A stretch of 17,590 nucleotides of DNA from UBA668 sp031413415 (GCA_031413415.1 JANOET010000033.1:1-17590); one strand, 5' to 3'; positions 1 to 7,924 are shown, numbered from the stretch's first letter. Notes: generated from the sequence alone by a model not told the origin. Made by a program: numbers and translations.

Positions 1-1
1 G

Positions 2-559
2 CACGGCCAGACCGACATCCTCACCATGGGAATCCCATTTGTGTCGCCGTACAACCCCGACGGCGTAATGAACCCGATCTTGGTGATGTGCATGGGACTC
101 GGCTACCTGTTCAACATGTACCGCAACAAGCCGCTGGTGCGTGAGGGCGGCGTGATCATCATGACCCACCCGACCTATCGCGACTTCAACCCCGTGCACC
201 ACCCGAGCTACATCGACTTCTTCGAGCAGGTGCTGCCCGACACCACGGACCCCTTGGTGATGGGTCAGAAGTGGGAGAAGCAGTTCGCCGAGGACGAGTG
301 GTATCGCCACCTGTACCGCACGGGCAACGCGTATCACGGTGTCCACCCGTTCTACGCGTGGTACTGGGGTGCGCACGGCCAGCAGCACGCCGGCAAGGTC
401 ATCATCGTCGGCGGCGACCCCGCCACCGTTCGCCGTCTCGGCTTCACGCCTGCATCGACCATGGACGACGCGTTCGAGATCGCCAGCGACGTCGTCGGCC
501 GCACCCCCACCATCTCGCATCTCCACGTGCCCTCCCTGCTGGTGGCCGACGTCCAGTGA
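2..559 (+). CDS. LarA/DUF2088-like protein, C-terminal part (5' end outside window)
   Basis: The reading frame is open from the first complete codon in the window (HGQTDILTMG...), so the start lies upstream. About 185 residues remain, ending at the TGA at 557-559. The visible part has the look of the C-terminal domain of lactate-racemase-like (LarA/DUF2088) proteins: a 'MGIPFVSPYNPDGVMNPILV' stretch, a 'REGGVIIMTHP' strand typical of that fold, and several His/Trp/Tyr-rich segments such as 'HPFYAWYWGAHGQQH'. LarA itself is a nickel-pincer lactate racemase; many homologues have no known substrate, and the metal-site region cannot be judged from this fragment. The stop overlaps the start of the next gene (acyltransferase), so the two are probably translated together. 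The assignment rests on remembered family style. That it is a real protein is nearly certain; the family is less so. Confidence 0.62.
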   Translation, partial: HGQTDILTMGIPFVSPYNPDGVMNPILVMCMGLGYLFNMYRNKPLVREGGVIIMTHPTYRDFNPVHHPSYIDFFEQVLPDTTDPLVMGQKWEKQFAEDEWYRHLYRTGNAYHGVHPFYAWYWGAHGQQHAGKVIIVGGDPATVRRLGFTPASTMDDAFEIASDVVGRTPTISHLHVPSLLVADVQ

Positions 560-1572
560 GTGACAAGCGCACGGTCTCGGTCGCGCGGTTGCGCTCGGTC
601 GCCAAGCTCGGCGACGCCGCGAGCTCCGCCCTGCAGGCGGCGCTGAAGCCGGCGCGCAACCTCGGCTTCCCGTACCGCAAGCCCAGCCGCCCCAAGGGTG
701 TCGTCATGCCGGCCGAGAAGAGCACACTCGGCGCCGACTTCGACACCGCATGGGCGCGCAAGGCACCGGCGAAGGTGGCCCGGCGCATGATCGTTCGCGG
801 GCCGATGACCGCGATGGTGAAGGCACTCGCCAACCCCGAGGTCGAAGGACTCGATCGGCTCAGCGACCTACTCGAGCAGGATCCCCTTCCGTCCGTCATC
901 TTCGCCCCGAACCACCACAGCCACGTCGACACGCCGCTGATCATCTCGGTGGTCCCCGTCCAGTTCCGCAAGCAACTCGTCGTGGCCGCCGCCGCCGACT
1001 ACTTCTTCGACAAGAGGATGAAGGGCAACCTCGCGGCGCTCGCGCTGAACGCCTTCCCCATCGAGCGCGAGGTCACGACGCGCAAGAGCAGCGACGAACT
1101 GCGCCGCCTCGTCGACACCGGCTGGAGCCTGGTCATCTACCCCGAGGGTGGTCGCTCCCCCGACGGTTGGGGCCAGGAGTTCAAGGGTGGTGCCGCGTAT
1201 CTGGCGGGTCGCACCGGTGCCCCGGTGGTGCCGGTGTTCATCGACGGCACGGGCAGCATCTTCGGCAAGGGCATGAAGCGTCCGAAGGCGGGCAACAGCA
1301 AGGTCGTGTTCGGTGCGCCGATGTGGCAGGAGGACGGCGAGAACACACGCCGCTTCAACGCCCGCATCGAGGCCGCCGTCACGGCGCTCGGCGACGAGGC
1401 CCTCACCGACTTCTGGACCGCGCGGCGCAACGCTGCGTCGGGCACCAACCCGAAGCTCACCGGGCCGGAGTACAACAGTTGGCGCCGCCAGTGGGCGCTC
1501 GCCGACCATCGCAAGCTGGGCAAGGCCGGCCAACGCCGCCGCCAGCAGCGCCGCTGGCCCGACCTCGGCTGA
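556..1572 (+). CDS. PlsC-type 1-acylglycerol-3-phosphate acyltransferase
   Basis: A 338-residue acyltransferase of the PlsC/LPLAT superfamily, expected at the cytoplasmic membrane and transferring an acyl group from acyl-CoA or acyl-ACP to a lysophospholipid-like acceptor. The catalytic NHxxxxD motif is NHHSHVD at residues 119-125. The acceptor-binding block is 'YPEGGRS' with E197-G-G-R-S201, and the later 'APVVPVFIDG' segment also fits. The first ~75 residues are a basic extension without family motifs. I chose the GTG at 556, which overlaps the upstream TGA as GTGA; the frame is open much further upstream, but only as a shadow of the preceding gene. An internal ATG at 706 is the alternative and would leave the catalytic domain intact. 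Coupling to a LarA-like gene suggests a shared, unknown pathway. The true acceptor cannot be told from sequence. Confidence 0.88.
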   Translation: MSDKRTVSVARLRSVAKLGDAASSALQAALKPARNLGFPYRKPSRPKGVVMPAEKSTLGADFDTAWARKAPAKVARRMIVRGPMTAMVKALANPEVEGLDRLSDLLEQDPLPSVIFAPNHHSHVDTPLIISVVPVQFRKQLVVAAAADYFFDKRMKGNLAALALNAFPIEREVTTRKSSDELRRLVDTGWSLVIYPEGGRSPDGWGQEFKGGAAYLAGRTGAPVVPVFIDGTGSIFGKGMKRPKAGNSKVVFGAPMWQEDGENTRRFNARIEAAVTALGDEALTDFWTARRNAASGTNPKLTGPEYNSWRRQWALADHRKLGKAGQRRRQQRRWPDLG

Positions 1573-1648
1573 TCCCTCCAGCAGCCCCCTCGGACCCGTC
1601 GTCCGGCAGGCGTCGTCGGGCGCGAGACGTCCCGAATGTGGGTCTCCA

Positions 1649-1703
1649 CGCGCCCACGGGCGCGAAGTGACCCATCAACGGGAGCTTTCGCGCCCATAGG
1701 CGC
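1649..1703. repeat. Two GC-rich palindromes in the convergent spacer, possible bidirectional terminator
   Basis: The spacer between the acyltransferase and the convergent yceH-like gene contains cgcgccc-ac-gggcgcg (1649-1664, 7-bp arms) and gcgcc-cata-ggcgc (1690-1703, 5-bp arms). The two palindromes are also roughly inverted copies of each other. There is no T-run after either, so they are not classical intrinsic terminators, but their position between convergent genes fits transcription termination. The rest of the spacer (1573-1737) shows nothing else recognisable. Confidence 0.4.
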
Positions 1704-1737
1704 TGCGTCGCCCTCGGCGCGACTCCGTCGGGTGGCG

Positions 1738-2361
1738 TCAGGTGACGGGCGGCAACAGGTCGGACAGCGCCGACTCCAGGCGGGCGACACGGGCTTCGAG
1801 TTCGGCGACGCGGTCGGCGACACTCCCCCGCACGGCGTCGGCCGGCAGTGCCGTCGCAGGCGCCCACACCATCTCGGGCTCGTCGGCGAAGCGCTGCTGC
1901 CAGCGCGCTTCCTTCTGACCGTGTTGGCGTTCGAGCAGCTGCACCCGTTCATCGGCGGCCAACGAGTGCAGCACCGCGTCCACCTGGTCGACCGATTCGA
2001 ATTCGTGCAGGCGCTCCGTACGAGTCCGCAGTTCAGCGGCCGTCTGCGGACCGCGCAGCAGCAGCACGGCCACGACCGCAGCGGCATCGCGGTCGAGTCC
2101 CCACGACTCGCCGGCCACCTGGCGGTACTTGGTGACACCTCGCCCCGAGGTCGGGTGCACGAAGCGCAGCAGACCCTGCGCCTTCAACGACACGAGGGCG
2201 GCGTCCACCTCGTGCTCGTCGAGGTGCATCACCGGCTCGCGCGACGTGGTCTGGTTGCAGGCCGCCACCAGCGCGTTGAGGGTGAGTGGGTAGAGGTCGG
2301 GCGTGGTGCGCTCCTTCTCCAGGAGGCAGCCCAGCACCCGTCCTTCGATCGCCGTCAGCAT
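1738..2361 (-). CDS. YceH-like protein, UPF0502/DUF480 family
   Basis: A 207-residue protein that matches the YceH/DUF480 family in length and order. It opens with 'LTAIEGRVLGCLLEKERTTPDLYPLTLNALV', continues with 'ACNQTTSREPVM' and a winged-helix 'VDAALVSLKAQGLLR' segment, and carries a second helical domain with 'LLRGPQTAAELRTRTERLHEF'. The last ~25 residues ('VADRVAELEARVARLESAL') form a short coiled coil, as is common in this family. The fold is two winged-helix domains, hinting at nucleic-acid binding; no biochemical role is firmly established. The ATG at 2361 begins exactly at the family N-terminus. Longer upstream frame exists only because the opposite-strand gene is GC-rich. No Shine-Dalgarno is visible; a TAGCGT hexamer lies 7 nt before the start, which would suit a leaderless mRNA. 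It diverges from the VOC gene across 39 bp. Confidence 0.85.
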   Translation of the reverse strand: MLTAIEGRVLGCLLEKERTTPDLYPLTLNALVAACNQTTSREPVMHLDEHEVDAALVSLKAQGLLRFVHPTSGRGVTKYRQVAGESWGLDRDAAAVVAVLLLRGPQTAAELRTRTERLHEFESVDQVDAVLHSLAADERVQLLERQHGQKEARWQQRFADEPEMVWAPATALPADAVRGSVADRVAELEARVARLESALSDLLPPVT

Positions 2362-2368
2362 GGTGCGC

Positions 2369-2374
2369 ACGCTA
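2369..2374 (-). promoter_or_regulatory. Candidate -10 hexamer TAGCGT for the yceH-like gene
   Basis: On the minus strand TAGCGT (TAnnnT pattern) ends 7 nt before the ATG at 2361. That would place the transcription start at or next to the start codon. No convincing -35 is seen, and no Shine-Dalgarno competes. The divergent spacer also holds the palindrome ggcag-gct-ctgcc (2387-2399), directly before the ATG of the plus-strand VOC gene. Confidence 0.35.
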
Positions 2375-2400
2375 TCCACCCTGCGTGGCAGGCTCTGCCC

Positions 2401-3063
2401 ATGATCAGGTTGCGGCAGGTGGCATTGGTGGCACGAGACCTCGACACGGCAGTCGGCGAGCTCTGCGATCGGCTCGGGCTGAGGGTCTGCTACCAGGACC
2501 CGGGCGTCGGCGTGTTCGGGTTGCACAACGCGCTGATGATGATCGGCGACCAGTTCCTCGAAGTCGTCTCGCCCACGCGGGAGGGCACCACGGCGGGTCG
2601 GCTGCTCGACAAGCGGGGTGGCGACGGCGGCTACATGGCCATCTACGAAGTCGACGACCTCGACGTCCGTGAGGCCGCGCTGCAGCTCGAGGGCATCCGC
2701 GTCGTGTGGTCGGGCGACATGCCCGACATCCGCGGCCGGCACCTCCACCCTGCCGACGTGGGCGGGGCCATCGTGAGCATCGACCAGCCCGTCCCGAACG
2801 GCGCCTGGCGGTGGGGCGGGCCGGATTGGGTGGCCCACCAGGACAACTCGGTGGTCACCGCCATCGGCGGAGTCACCATCGGGGCGAAGGACCCGGCGGC
2901 GATGCGAGCGCGATGGCGAGCGGCAGGCGTCGAACACGCGGTGACGTTCCATCCGGCCGGTTTGCGCGGCGAGGGGCTGGACGAACTGGAACTGGTGGCC
3001 ACCGACCGGCGCCGAGCGGGCGACGAGATGCGCCTGTGCGGTGTCACCGTGCGGCTGGTCTGA
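2401..3063 (+). CDS. VOC superfamily (glyoxalase-like) protein
   Basis: A 220-residue protein that starts with the typical VOC opening 'IRLRQVALVARDLDTAVGELCDRLGL'. It contains 'GVFGLHNALMMIGDQFLEVVSPT', in which an N-terminal beta-alpha-beta-beta-beta module places a Glu near the usual metal position. A second, more diverged module runs from about residue 135 ('DNSVVTAIGGVTIGAKDPAAMRARWRAAGV'). The layout resembles the Glyoxalase_3-like subgroup; substrates in this superfamily range from methylglyoxal adducts to aromatic diols and cannot be assigned here. The ATG at 2401 starts exactly at the domain. A small palindrome immediately precedes it and there is no strong Shine-Dalgarno. Its 3' end converges on ppc with an 18-bp gap. 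Confidence 0.78.
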   Translation: MIRLRQVALVARDLDTAVGELCDRLGLRVCYQDPGVGVFGLHNALMMIGDQFLEVVSPTREGTTAGRLLDKRGGDGGYMAIYEVDDLDVREAALQLEGIRVVWSGDMPDIRGRHLHPADVGGAIVSIDQPVPNGAWRWGGPDWVAHQDNSVVTAIGGVTIGAKDPAAMRARWRAAGVEHAVTFHPAGLRGEGLDELELVATDRRRAGDEMRLCGVTVRLV

Positions 3064-3065
3064 CC

Positions 3066-3094
3066 CAGCAGCGGGAACGGCTCAGCCGCTGTTG
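3066..3094. terminator. Inverted repeat between the VOC gene and ppc, candidate bidirectional terminator
   Basis: The arms cagcagcgg (3066-3074) and ccgctgttg (3086-3094) pair at 8 of 9 positions, with G-U allowed at the ninth. A smaller stem, cggct-c-agccg, lies inside the loop. The element begins 3 nt after the VOC stop and runs into the last codons of ppc, so it could end transcription from both sides. There is no T-run. Confidence 0.35.
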
Positions 3095-5826
3095 CGCAGA
3101 CCGGTGGCGATGGCGTTGATGGTCAGCTCCAGGGCGCGGGCCACCTCGGGGTCGTCGTCGCCGGCCCGGTAGCGGCGCAGCATGTCCACCTGCAGCACGT
3201 GCAACGGGTCGAGGTAGGCGAAGCGATTGGCGATGCTGCGGGCCAACGCCGGGTTGCCGGCCAGCAAGTCGGCCGAACCGGTGATGCGTTCGTGCCACAC
3301 GACCGCGCGGTCGTGCTCGGTGGCAATGGCGGCGAACAGGCGTGGGCCGCACGACGGATCGGCCAGGTCGGCGTAGCGGCGGCCGATCTCGAGGTCGCTC
3401 TTGGCCAGCACCATGCCCATGTTCGACATCGCCGAGCGGAAGAACGGCCACCGCTCGTGCATGTCGCGCAGCAGGTCCAGCGCGTCGGGATGCGTCGCCG
3501 CGAGCTCCTCGAACGCGGTGCCCACACCGAACCACCCGGGCAGCGAGATGCGGCACTGCGACCAGCCGAACACCCACGGGATCGCGCGCAGGTCCTCGAT
3601 GCGGTCCGAGGCGGTGCGCGAGGCGGGGCGCGAGCCGACGTTCAGACGGGCGATCTCACCGATGGGGGTGATCGAGCGGAAGAAGGCGACGAAGTCGGGC
3701 TCGTCGTAGACGAAGGCTCGATAGGCGACCATGGCCGACGTCGACAGATCGTCCATCACGGCCAGGAAGCGGGCGTCGACGCCCTCGGCTTCGCGCGGCA
3801 TGGCCGACGCCTCGATGGTGGCAGCCACCAGCGTCTCCAGGTTGCGTCGGGCCGCGGCGGGGCGTGAGTACTTGGCGGCGACCATCTCGCCCTGCTCGGT
3901 GATGCGCAGTGCGGCGTCCACCGTGCCACTCGGCTGGGCGAGGATCGCGTCGTAGGCGGGACCACCACCGCGGCCGACGGTGCCACCGCGACCGTGGAAG
4001 AACCGCAACCGCACGCCCGCGGCGCGGGCGACATCGGCGATCTCGACCTGGGCTCGGTAAAGGTTCCAGATCGATGTCAGGTAGCCGCCGTCCTTGCTCG
4101 AGTCGCTGTAGCCGATCATCACCTCCTGGCGGCGATCGCGGTACTCGACCAGCGCTCGGTACGTGGGCTCGGCGAGCAGCGCAGCGACGATGCCGGGGGC
4201 CCGATGCAGGTCGTCGATGGTCTCGAACAGCGGCACGACGTCGACCGACGACGTGGGCGACAGACCGGGGCGCAGCAGGCCCGCCTCCTTCAGCAGGACC
4301 GCCACCTCGAGCACGTCGCTCACCGACTCGGCCTTGGAGATGACGTAGTGCGGGACGGCCCTCGGACCGAGGAGGCGCGAGGCGAGGGCGGCCTGATCCA
4401 GGATCGCCAGTTCGCCGACTGTCTCGTCGGCGTACGAGGCGAACTCGTGGCGCAGTCGGCGCGGGCTGCGCAACTCGGCGATCAGCAGGCTCACTCGCTC
4501 GTCCTCGGTGGCGTCGAGGTACGACGGTGTCACGTCGGCAGCGGCGAAGAGGTCGGCGAGCATCCGCTCGTGGACCGCCGAGTTCTGGCGCATGTCCAGT
4601 GCGCAGGCATGCGCACCGAACATCGCGACTGAGTCGCGTACCGGCGCCACCATGGCATCGGCCACACGGCCACCACCGTGCGATCGCAGCGACGCGGCCA
4701 CGACGTCGAGATCGTCGAGCAGCTCGTCGAGCCCGCCGTACGACACGAGGGGGACGGCTGGCAGCGGCAGCGGCGCCTCGCCGAGAATGTCGGCAGCGAG
4801 TGCGTGCAGCCGGGCGTGCATGCCGCGCAATGCACGGCGATACGGCTCGTCGGCGCGAAATGGAGAGTCGTCGCCCGATGCGTCGGCGAGCGCCGCCAGC
4901 GCGGGGGTCGGGCTGACGAGCCGCGACGACATCGACAGGCTGACCGACAGGCGCAGCAACTCGGACAGGTGGTGCTCGAGTGCGACGTGGGCCTGGCGCC
5001 CGATCGCATAGCGCAGCGTGCCGGCCGTGACGAACGGGTTGCCGTCGCGATCGCCACCGATCCACGAACCCATGCCCACCACGGGACCGAGCTCCACGTC
5101 GGCCGGGGCCGCCGTGCCGTAGGCGCGCTGGAACTCGACGGCGACGTCGCGCCGCAGCGCAGGCGCGACGCGGAACAGGCTGGTCTCGTAGTACCGCAGC
5201 GACTCGTTGATCTCGTCGCGCACACGCAGCTTGGTGAGCCGCAGGATCGCGGTCTGCCACAGCAGCAGCGCCTCCAGTTCGAGTGCGGCGTCGATCGCGT
5301 CGATCGCGTCGATCGCCGCCGAGTCGGCCACGCCGGCACGCTCGTCGAGCAGTTCTGCGACTCGGGCGACGTGGTCCAGCACCGTCTTGCGGCGCACCTC
5401 GGTGGGGTGTGCGGTGAGCACCGGGGCCACCTTCAGGTCGCGCAACACGGCGGCCACGACGTCGGGCTGCACGCCGGCGTCGCGCAGACGCTCGAACGTG
5501 CCGCGCAGCGTGCCGGCATGGCCGGCCGACCCCTGCGCACGGTGGAACCGGCGGCGCCGCTCGACGTGGACGTCCTCCGCCGTGTCGGCCAACAGCGACA
5601 ACCAGGCGAACGCGCGGATGACGTGCAACCGGTCGGCCAGCGACGCAGGCGCCAGCACGGCCAGGAGGTCGTCGAACGGGACCACATGATCGCGACGATC
5701 GCCCACCGCCACCAGACGGACGCGCTCGATCAACTCGAACGCGTCGTCACCTGCCTGCTCGCGAACGACCCTGCCGAGCAGCCGCCCGAGCAGACGGACG
5801 TCGTCGCTGGCAGTCGAGGCGTTCAG
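3082..5826 (-). CDS. ppc: Phosphoenolpyruvate carboxylase, probable CTG start
   Basis: Carboxylates PEP with bicarbonate to oxaloacetate, the anaplerotic refill of the TCA cycle; a cytoplasmic homotetramer in the family. With the proposed start it has 914 residues, close to the usual ~880-930. Family signatures are complete: 'VLTAHPTEVRRKT' with the catalytic His at 140, 'GMGSWIGGDRDGNPFVT', 'MIGYSDSSKDGGYL', 'RFFHGRGGTVGRGGGP', and the conserved C-terminus ending in RNSG. The first conserved block, 'DDVRLLGRLLGRV', begins at residue 8, as in E. coli PPC, so translation must start near 5826. There the frame has no ATG, GTG or TTG for a long way upstream. The CTG at 5826-5824 overlaps the TGA of the LysM gene as CTGA and sits 9 nt after AAGGAAGG. 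It is the last gene of the gltB-gltD-lysM-ppc block. Residues IDAIDAIDA come from a 9-bp triple repeat. Confidence 0.95.
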   Translation of the reverse strand: MNASTASDDVRLLGRLLGRVVREQAGDDAFELIERVRLVAVGDRRDHVVPFDDLLAVLAPASLADRLHVIRAFAWLSLLADTAEDVHVERRRRFHRAQGSAGHAGTLRGTFERLRDAGVQPDVVAAVLRDLKVAPVLTAHPTEVRRKTVLDHVARVAELLDERAGVADSAAIDAIDAIDAALELEALLLWQTAILRLTKLRVRDEINESLRYYETSLFRVAPALRRDVAVEFQRAYGTAAPADVELGPVVGMGSWIGGDRDGNPFVTAGTLRYAIGRQAHVALEHHLSELLRLSVSLSMSSRLVSPTPALAALADASGDDSPFRADEPYRRALRGMHARLHALAADILGEAPLPLPAVPLVSYGGLDELLDDLDVVAASLRSHGGGRVADAMVAPVRDSVAMFGAHACALDMRQNSAVHERMLADLFAAADVTPSYLDATEDERVSLLIAELRSPRRLRHEFASYADETVGELAILDQAALASRLLGPRAVPHYVISKAESVSDVLEVAVLLKEAGLLRPGLSPTSSVDVVPLFETIDDLHRAPGIVAALLAEPTYRALVEYRDRRQEVMIGYSDSSKDGGYLTSIWNLYRAQVEIADVARAAGVRLRFFHGRGGTVGRGGGPAYDAILAQPSGTVDAALRITEQGEMVAAKYSRPAAARRNLETLVAATIEASAMPREAEGVDARFLAVMDDLSTSAMVAYRAFVYDEPDFVAFFRSITPIGEIARLNVGSRPASRTASDRIEDLRAIPWVFGWSQCRISLPGWFGVGTAFEELAATHPDALDLLRDMHERWPFFRSAMSNMGMVLAKSDLEIGRRYADLADPSCGPRLFAAIATEHDRAVVWHERITGSADLLAGNPALARSIANRFAYLDPLHVLQVDMLRRYRAGDDDPEVARALELTINAIATGLRNSG
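5290..5316. repeat. Three perfect 9-bp tandem repeats inside ppc
   Basis: The unit gtcgatcgc occurs three times in a row and encodes Ile-Asp-Ala repeats. It lies just before the segment 'ALELEALLLWQTAILR', in a helical, non-catalytic stretch of PPC. In-frame units allow copy-number change without a frameshift. Confidence 0.85.
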
Positions 5827-6449
5827 CCCGTGCAGCCTTCCTTGGCCGGGATGATGATCTTCACTCCGACGACGAAGTTGGTGTAGCCCTTCGTGTTGGC
5901 GTTCGCCTCGTCGAGCTGCGCCACGGTGATGTCGAACTTGGCCGCCACCTTGCCCGGCAGGTCGCCCGCCTGGATGGTGTAGCTGCCCTGCGCACACGTC
6001 GAACCGCCGCCCGCCAGGGTGGTGGTGGTCTCGCCCGGGGTCGTGGCCACCGTGGTGGTGGTCGCGGTCGACTGGCTGGGGATGGTCGCCCCAGCGGGGA
6101 TCTTGATCTTCAGGCCCACGTAGAAGGCGCCGTAGCCCTGCGTGTCGGCGTTCGCCAGCGCGAGCTCGTCGACCGTGATCCCGAACCTGTTGGCCACGCT
6201 GAACGGGACGTCGTTGGCCTTGATCGTGTACTCGGTGATCTCGGTGGTGACCGAACCTGGCGGCGGAGTCGATCCGGCCAGCGTGCTCGATGTGGCAGGC
6301 GCCAGCGTGCTCTGTGTGGGCGGGATGGTGTGGTAGTTCGTGCTGCCGATGGTCTGCACCGTCGACGTCGTGGCCGTGGCACTGTCGCCACAGGCGCTCA
6401 TGAGCAGGGCTGCGCCGACACCGACGGGAAGCCACCAGGACATCTTCAT
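5823..6449 (-). CDS. Lipoprotein with two LysM-like domains
   Basis: A 208-residue predicted cell-surface lipoprotein. The N-terminus 'MKMSWWLPVGVGAALLMSAC' is a lipoprotein signal peptide with a lipobox-like MSAC, so Cys20 would be lipidated. Residues 21-70 are a Thr/Ser/Pro-rich linker. A first LysM-like module spans ~72-122 ('EYTIKANDVPFSVANRFGITVDELALAN...KIKIP') and a second ~155-203 ('SYTIQAGDLPGKVAAKFDITVAQLDEAN...KIIIP'), joined by another Thr-rich linker. LysM modules bind GlcNAc-containing glycans such as peptidoglycan, which suggests wall attachment. Cys152 and Cys206 bracket the second module and could form a disulfide. There is no enzymatic domain. The ATG at 6449 gives the signal peptide its natural start, 23 nt after the gltD stop, though no clear Shine-Dalgarno precedes it. 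Its stop overlaps the proposed ppc start. Why it sits between GOGAT and PEPC genes is not evident. Confidence 0.85.
   Translation of the reverse strand: MKMSWWLPVGVGAALLMSACGDSATATTSTVQTIGSTNYHTIPPTQSTLAPATSSTLAGSTPPPGSVTTEITEYTIKANDVPFSVANRFGITVDELALANADTQGYGAFYVGLKIKIPAGATIPSQSTATTTTVATTPGETTTTLAGGGSTCAQGSYTIQAGDLPGKVAAKFDITVAQLDEANANTKGYTNFVVGVKIIIPAKEGCTG
5836..5843 (-). promoter_or_regulatory. Shine-Dalgarno that decides the ppc start
   Basis: On the minus strand AAGGAAGG lies in the last codons of the LysM gene, 9 nt before the CTG at 5826. Strength and spacing fit a true ribosome binding site and support a CTG start. The other in-frame CTG, at 5835-5833, abuts the site directly and is too close to use it. 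Confidence 0.65.
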
Positions 6450-6472
6450 GGTGTCAAGACTACGACAGGTGG

Positions 6473-7924
6473 TTACTGAAGTGGGCGCGCGGTGGGTGGG
6501 ATCGGTGCCGGAAGCTGGGTCTCGCCCATCAGCCAGCGGTCCACCCCGGCCGCGCACGAACGGCCCTCGGCGATGGCCCACACGATGAGGCTCTGCCCGC
6601 GACCCATGTCGCCGGCCACGAACACGCCGGGCACGCTCGACATGTACTGGTCGTTGCGGGCCACGTTGCCACGCTCGTCGAATCCGACGCCCAACTGGTC
6701 GAGCCACGAACCCTTCTCGGGGCCGACGAAGCCCATCGCCAGGAACACGAAGTCGGCAGGCAGCTCGCGGTCGGTGCCCTCCACCTTCTGGAAGCGCCCG
6801 TCCACCATCTGCACCTCGTGGATGAGCAGGGCGCGCAGGTTGCCCCGGCCATCGTCGAGGAAGCGCTCGGTGTTCACGCTGTACAGGCGCTCGCCGCCCT
6901 CCTCGTGCGCCGACGTCACCTTGTAGACCATCGCGAACTGCGGCCACGGGTTCCGTGCGCCATTCCGCGTCAGTGGCGGCTGCGGCATGATCTCGAGCTG
7001 CGTCACCGATGCCGCACCCTGGCGATGGGCGGTGCCCAAGCAATCGGCGCCGGTGTCGCCGCCGCCGATGATGACGACGTGCTTGCCGGCCACGTTGATT
7101 TGCGCGGGGCCGTCGCCCAGCTGCTCGCGGTTGGCGCCCGGCAGGTACTCCATCGCCTGGTACACGCCCGTGAACTCGCGACCTGGCACCGGCAGGTCGC
7201 GCCACGCCGTGGCCCCGGCGGCCAACACCAGCGCGTCGTACGACGCGAGCAGCACCTCGATGTCGATGCCACCGCCCACGACGGCCTTGGTGCGGAACTC
7301 GGTGCCCTCGGCTTCCATCTGGGCGATGCGACGGTCGAGGTGCCGCTTCTCCATCTTGAACTCGGGGATGCCGTACCGCATCAGGCCGCCAATACGGTCG
7401 GCGCGCTCGAGCACCACCGTCTCGTGGCCGGCGCGGGTGAGCTGCTGGGCGGTGGCCAAGCCGGCGGGGCCCGAGCCGATGACGACGACGCGCTTGCCCG
7501 TCAGTGTCGACGGCTTCTGCGGCACCACCCAGCCGGCATCCCACGCCTGGTCGATGATCTCGACCTCGACCTGCTTGATGCTCACCGGGTCGCTGTTGAT
7601 GCCGAGCACGCAGGCGCTCTCGCACGGCGCCGGGCACAGACGGCCGGTGAACTCGGGGAAGTTGTTCGTCGCGTGCAGGCGGTCGATGGCGTCACGCCAG
7701 TGCTCGCGGTAGACGAGGTCGTTCCAGTCTGGGATCAGGTTGCCCAGTGGGCAGCCGTTGTTGCAGAAGGGAATGCCGCAGTCCATGCACCGTCCCGCCT
7801 GCAGCTTCAGTGTGTCGGCCGGGAAGTCCTCGTAGACCTCCTTCCAGTCCTTCAGCCGCTCGTCGACCGGGCGGTGCTTGGGGGTGACACGCACCCATTG
7901 CAGGAATCCAGTGACCTCACCCAC
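6473..7924 (-). CDS. gltD: Glutamate synthase (NADPH) small subunit
   Basis: The beta subunit of bacterial GOGAT. It takes electrons from NADPH through FAD and passes them to the large subunit for reductive transfer of the glutamine amide to 2-oxoglutarate. At 483 residues it has normal length. The N-terminal iron-sulfur domain carries C46, C49, C54 and C58 ('CMDCGIPFCNNGC') and C97, C101, C105 ('CPAPCESAC'). The FAD dinucleotide motif is 'VVVIGSGPAGLATA' near 147-158. The NADPH motif is 'VVIIGGGDTGADCLGTAHRQ', and the C-terminal FAD motif is 'PGVFVAGDMGRGQSLIVWAIAEGR'. The start is a GTG at 7924, giving an 8-nt overlap with gltB; there is no better in-frame start nearby, and the family N-terminus 'GFLQWVR' follows at once. 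Translational coupling with gltB is likely, which suits a heteromeric enzyme. Confidence 0.97.
   Translation of the reverse strand: MGEVTGFLQWVRVTPKHRPVDERLKDWKEVYEDFPADTLKLQAGRCMDCGIPFCNNGCPLGNLIPDWNDLVYREHWRDAIDRLHATNNFPEFTGRLCPAPCESACVLGINSDPVSIKQVEVEIIDQAWDAGWVVPQKPSTLTGKRVVVIGSGPAGLATAQQLTRAGHETVVLERADRIGGLMRYGIPEFKMEKRHLDRRIAQMEAEGTEFRTKAVVGGGIDIEVLLASYDALVLAAGATAWRDLPVPGREFTGVYQAMEYLPGANREQLGDGPAQINVAGKHVVIIGGGDTGADCLGTAHRQGAASVTQLEIMPQPPLTRNGARNPWPQFAMVYKVTSAHEEGGERLYSVNTERFLDDGRGNLRALLIHEVQMVDGRFQKVEGTDRELPADFVFLAMGFVGPEKGSWLDQLGVGFDERGNVARNDQYMSSVPGVFVAGDMGRGQSLIVWAIAEGRSCAAGVDRWLMGETQLPAPIPPTARPLQ

Noticed and set aside
1738..2952. Longer minus-strand frame giving the yceH-like protein ~200 extra N-terminal residues
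   Set aside because: The extra part is antisense to the VOC gene and has no domain; the family begins at the ATG at 2361.
5827..6435. Extending ppc upstream to the ATG at 6435
   Set aside because: This would read the LysM gene in the wrong frame and give a His/Arg-rich nonsense extension; the PPC family starts near 5826.
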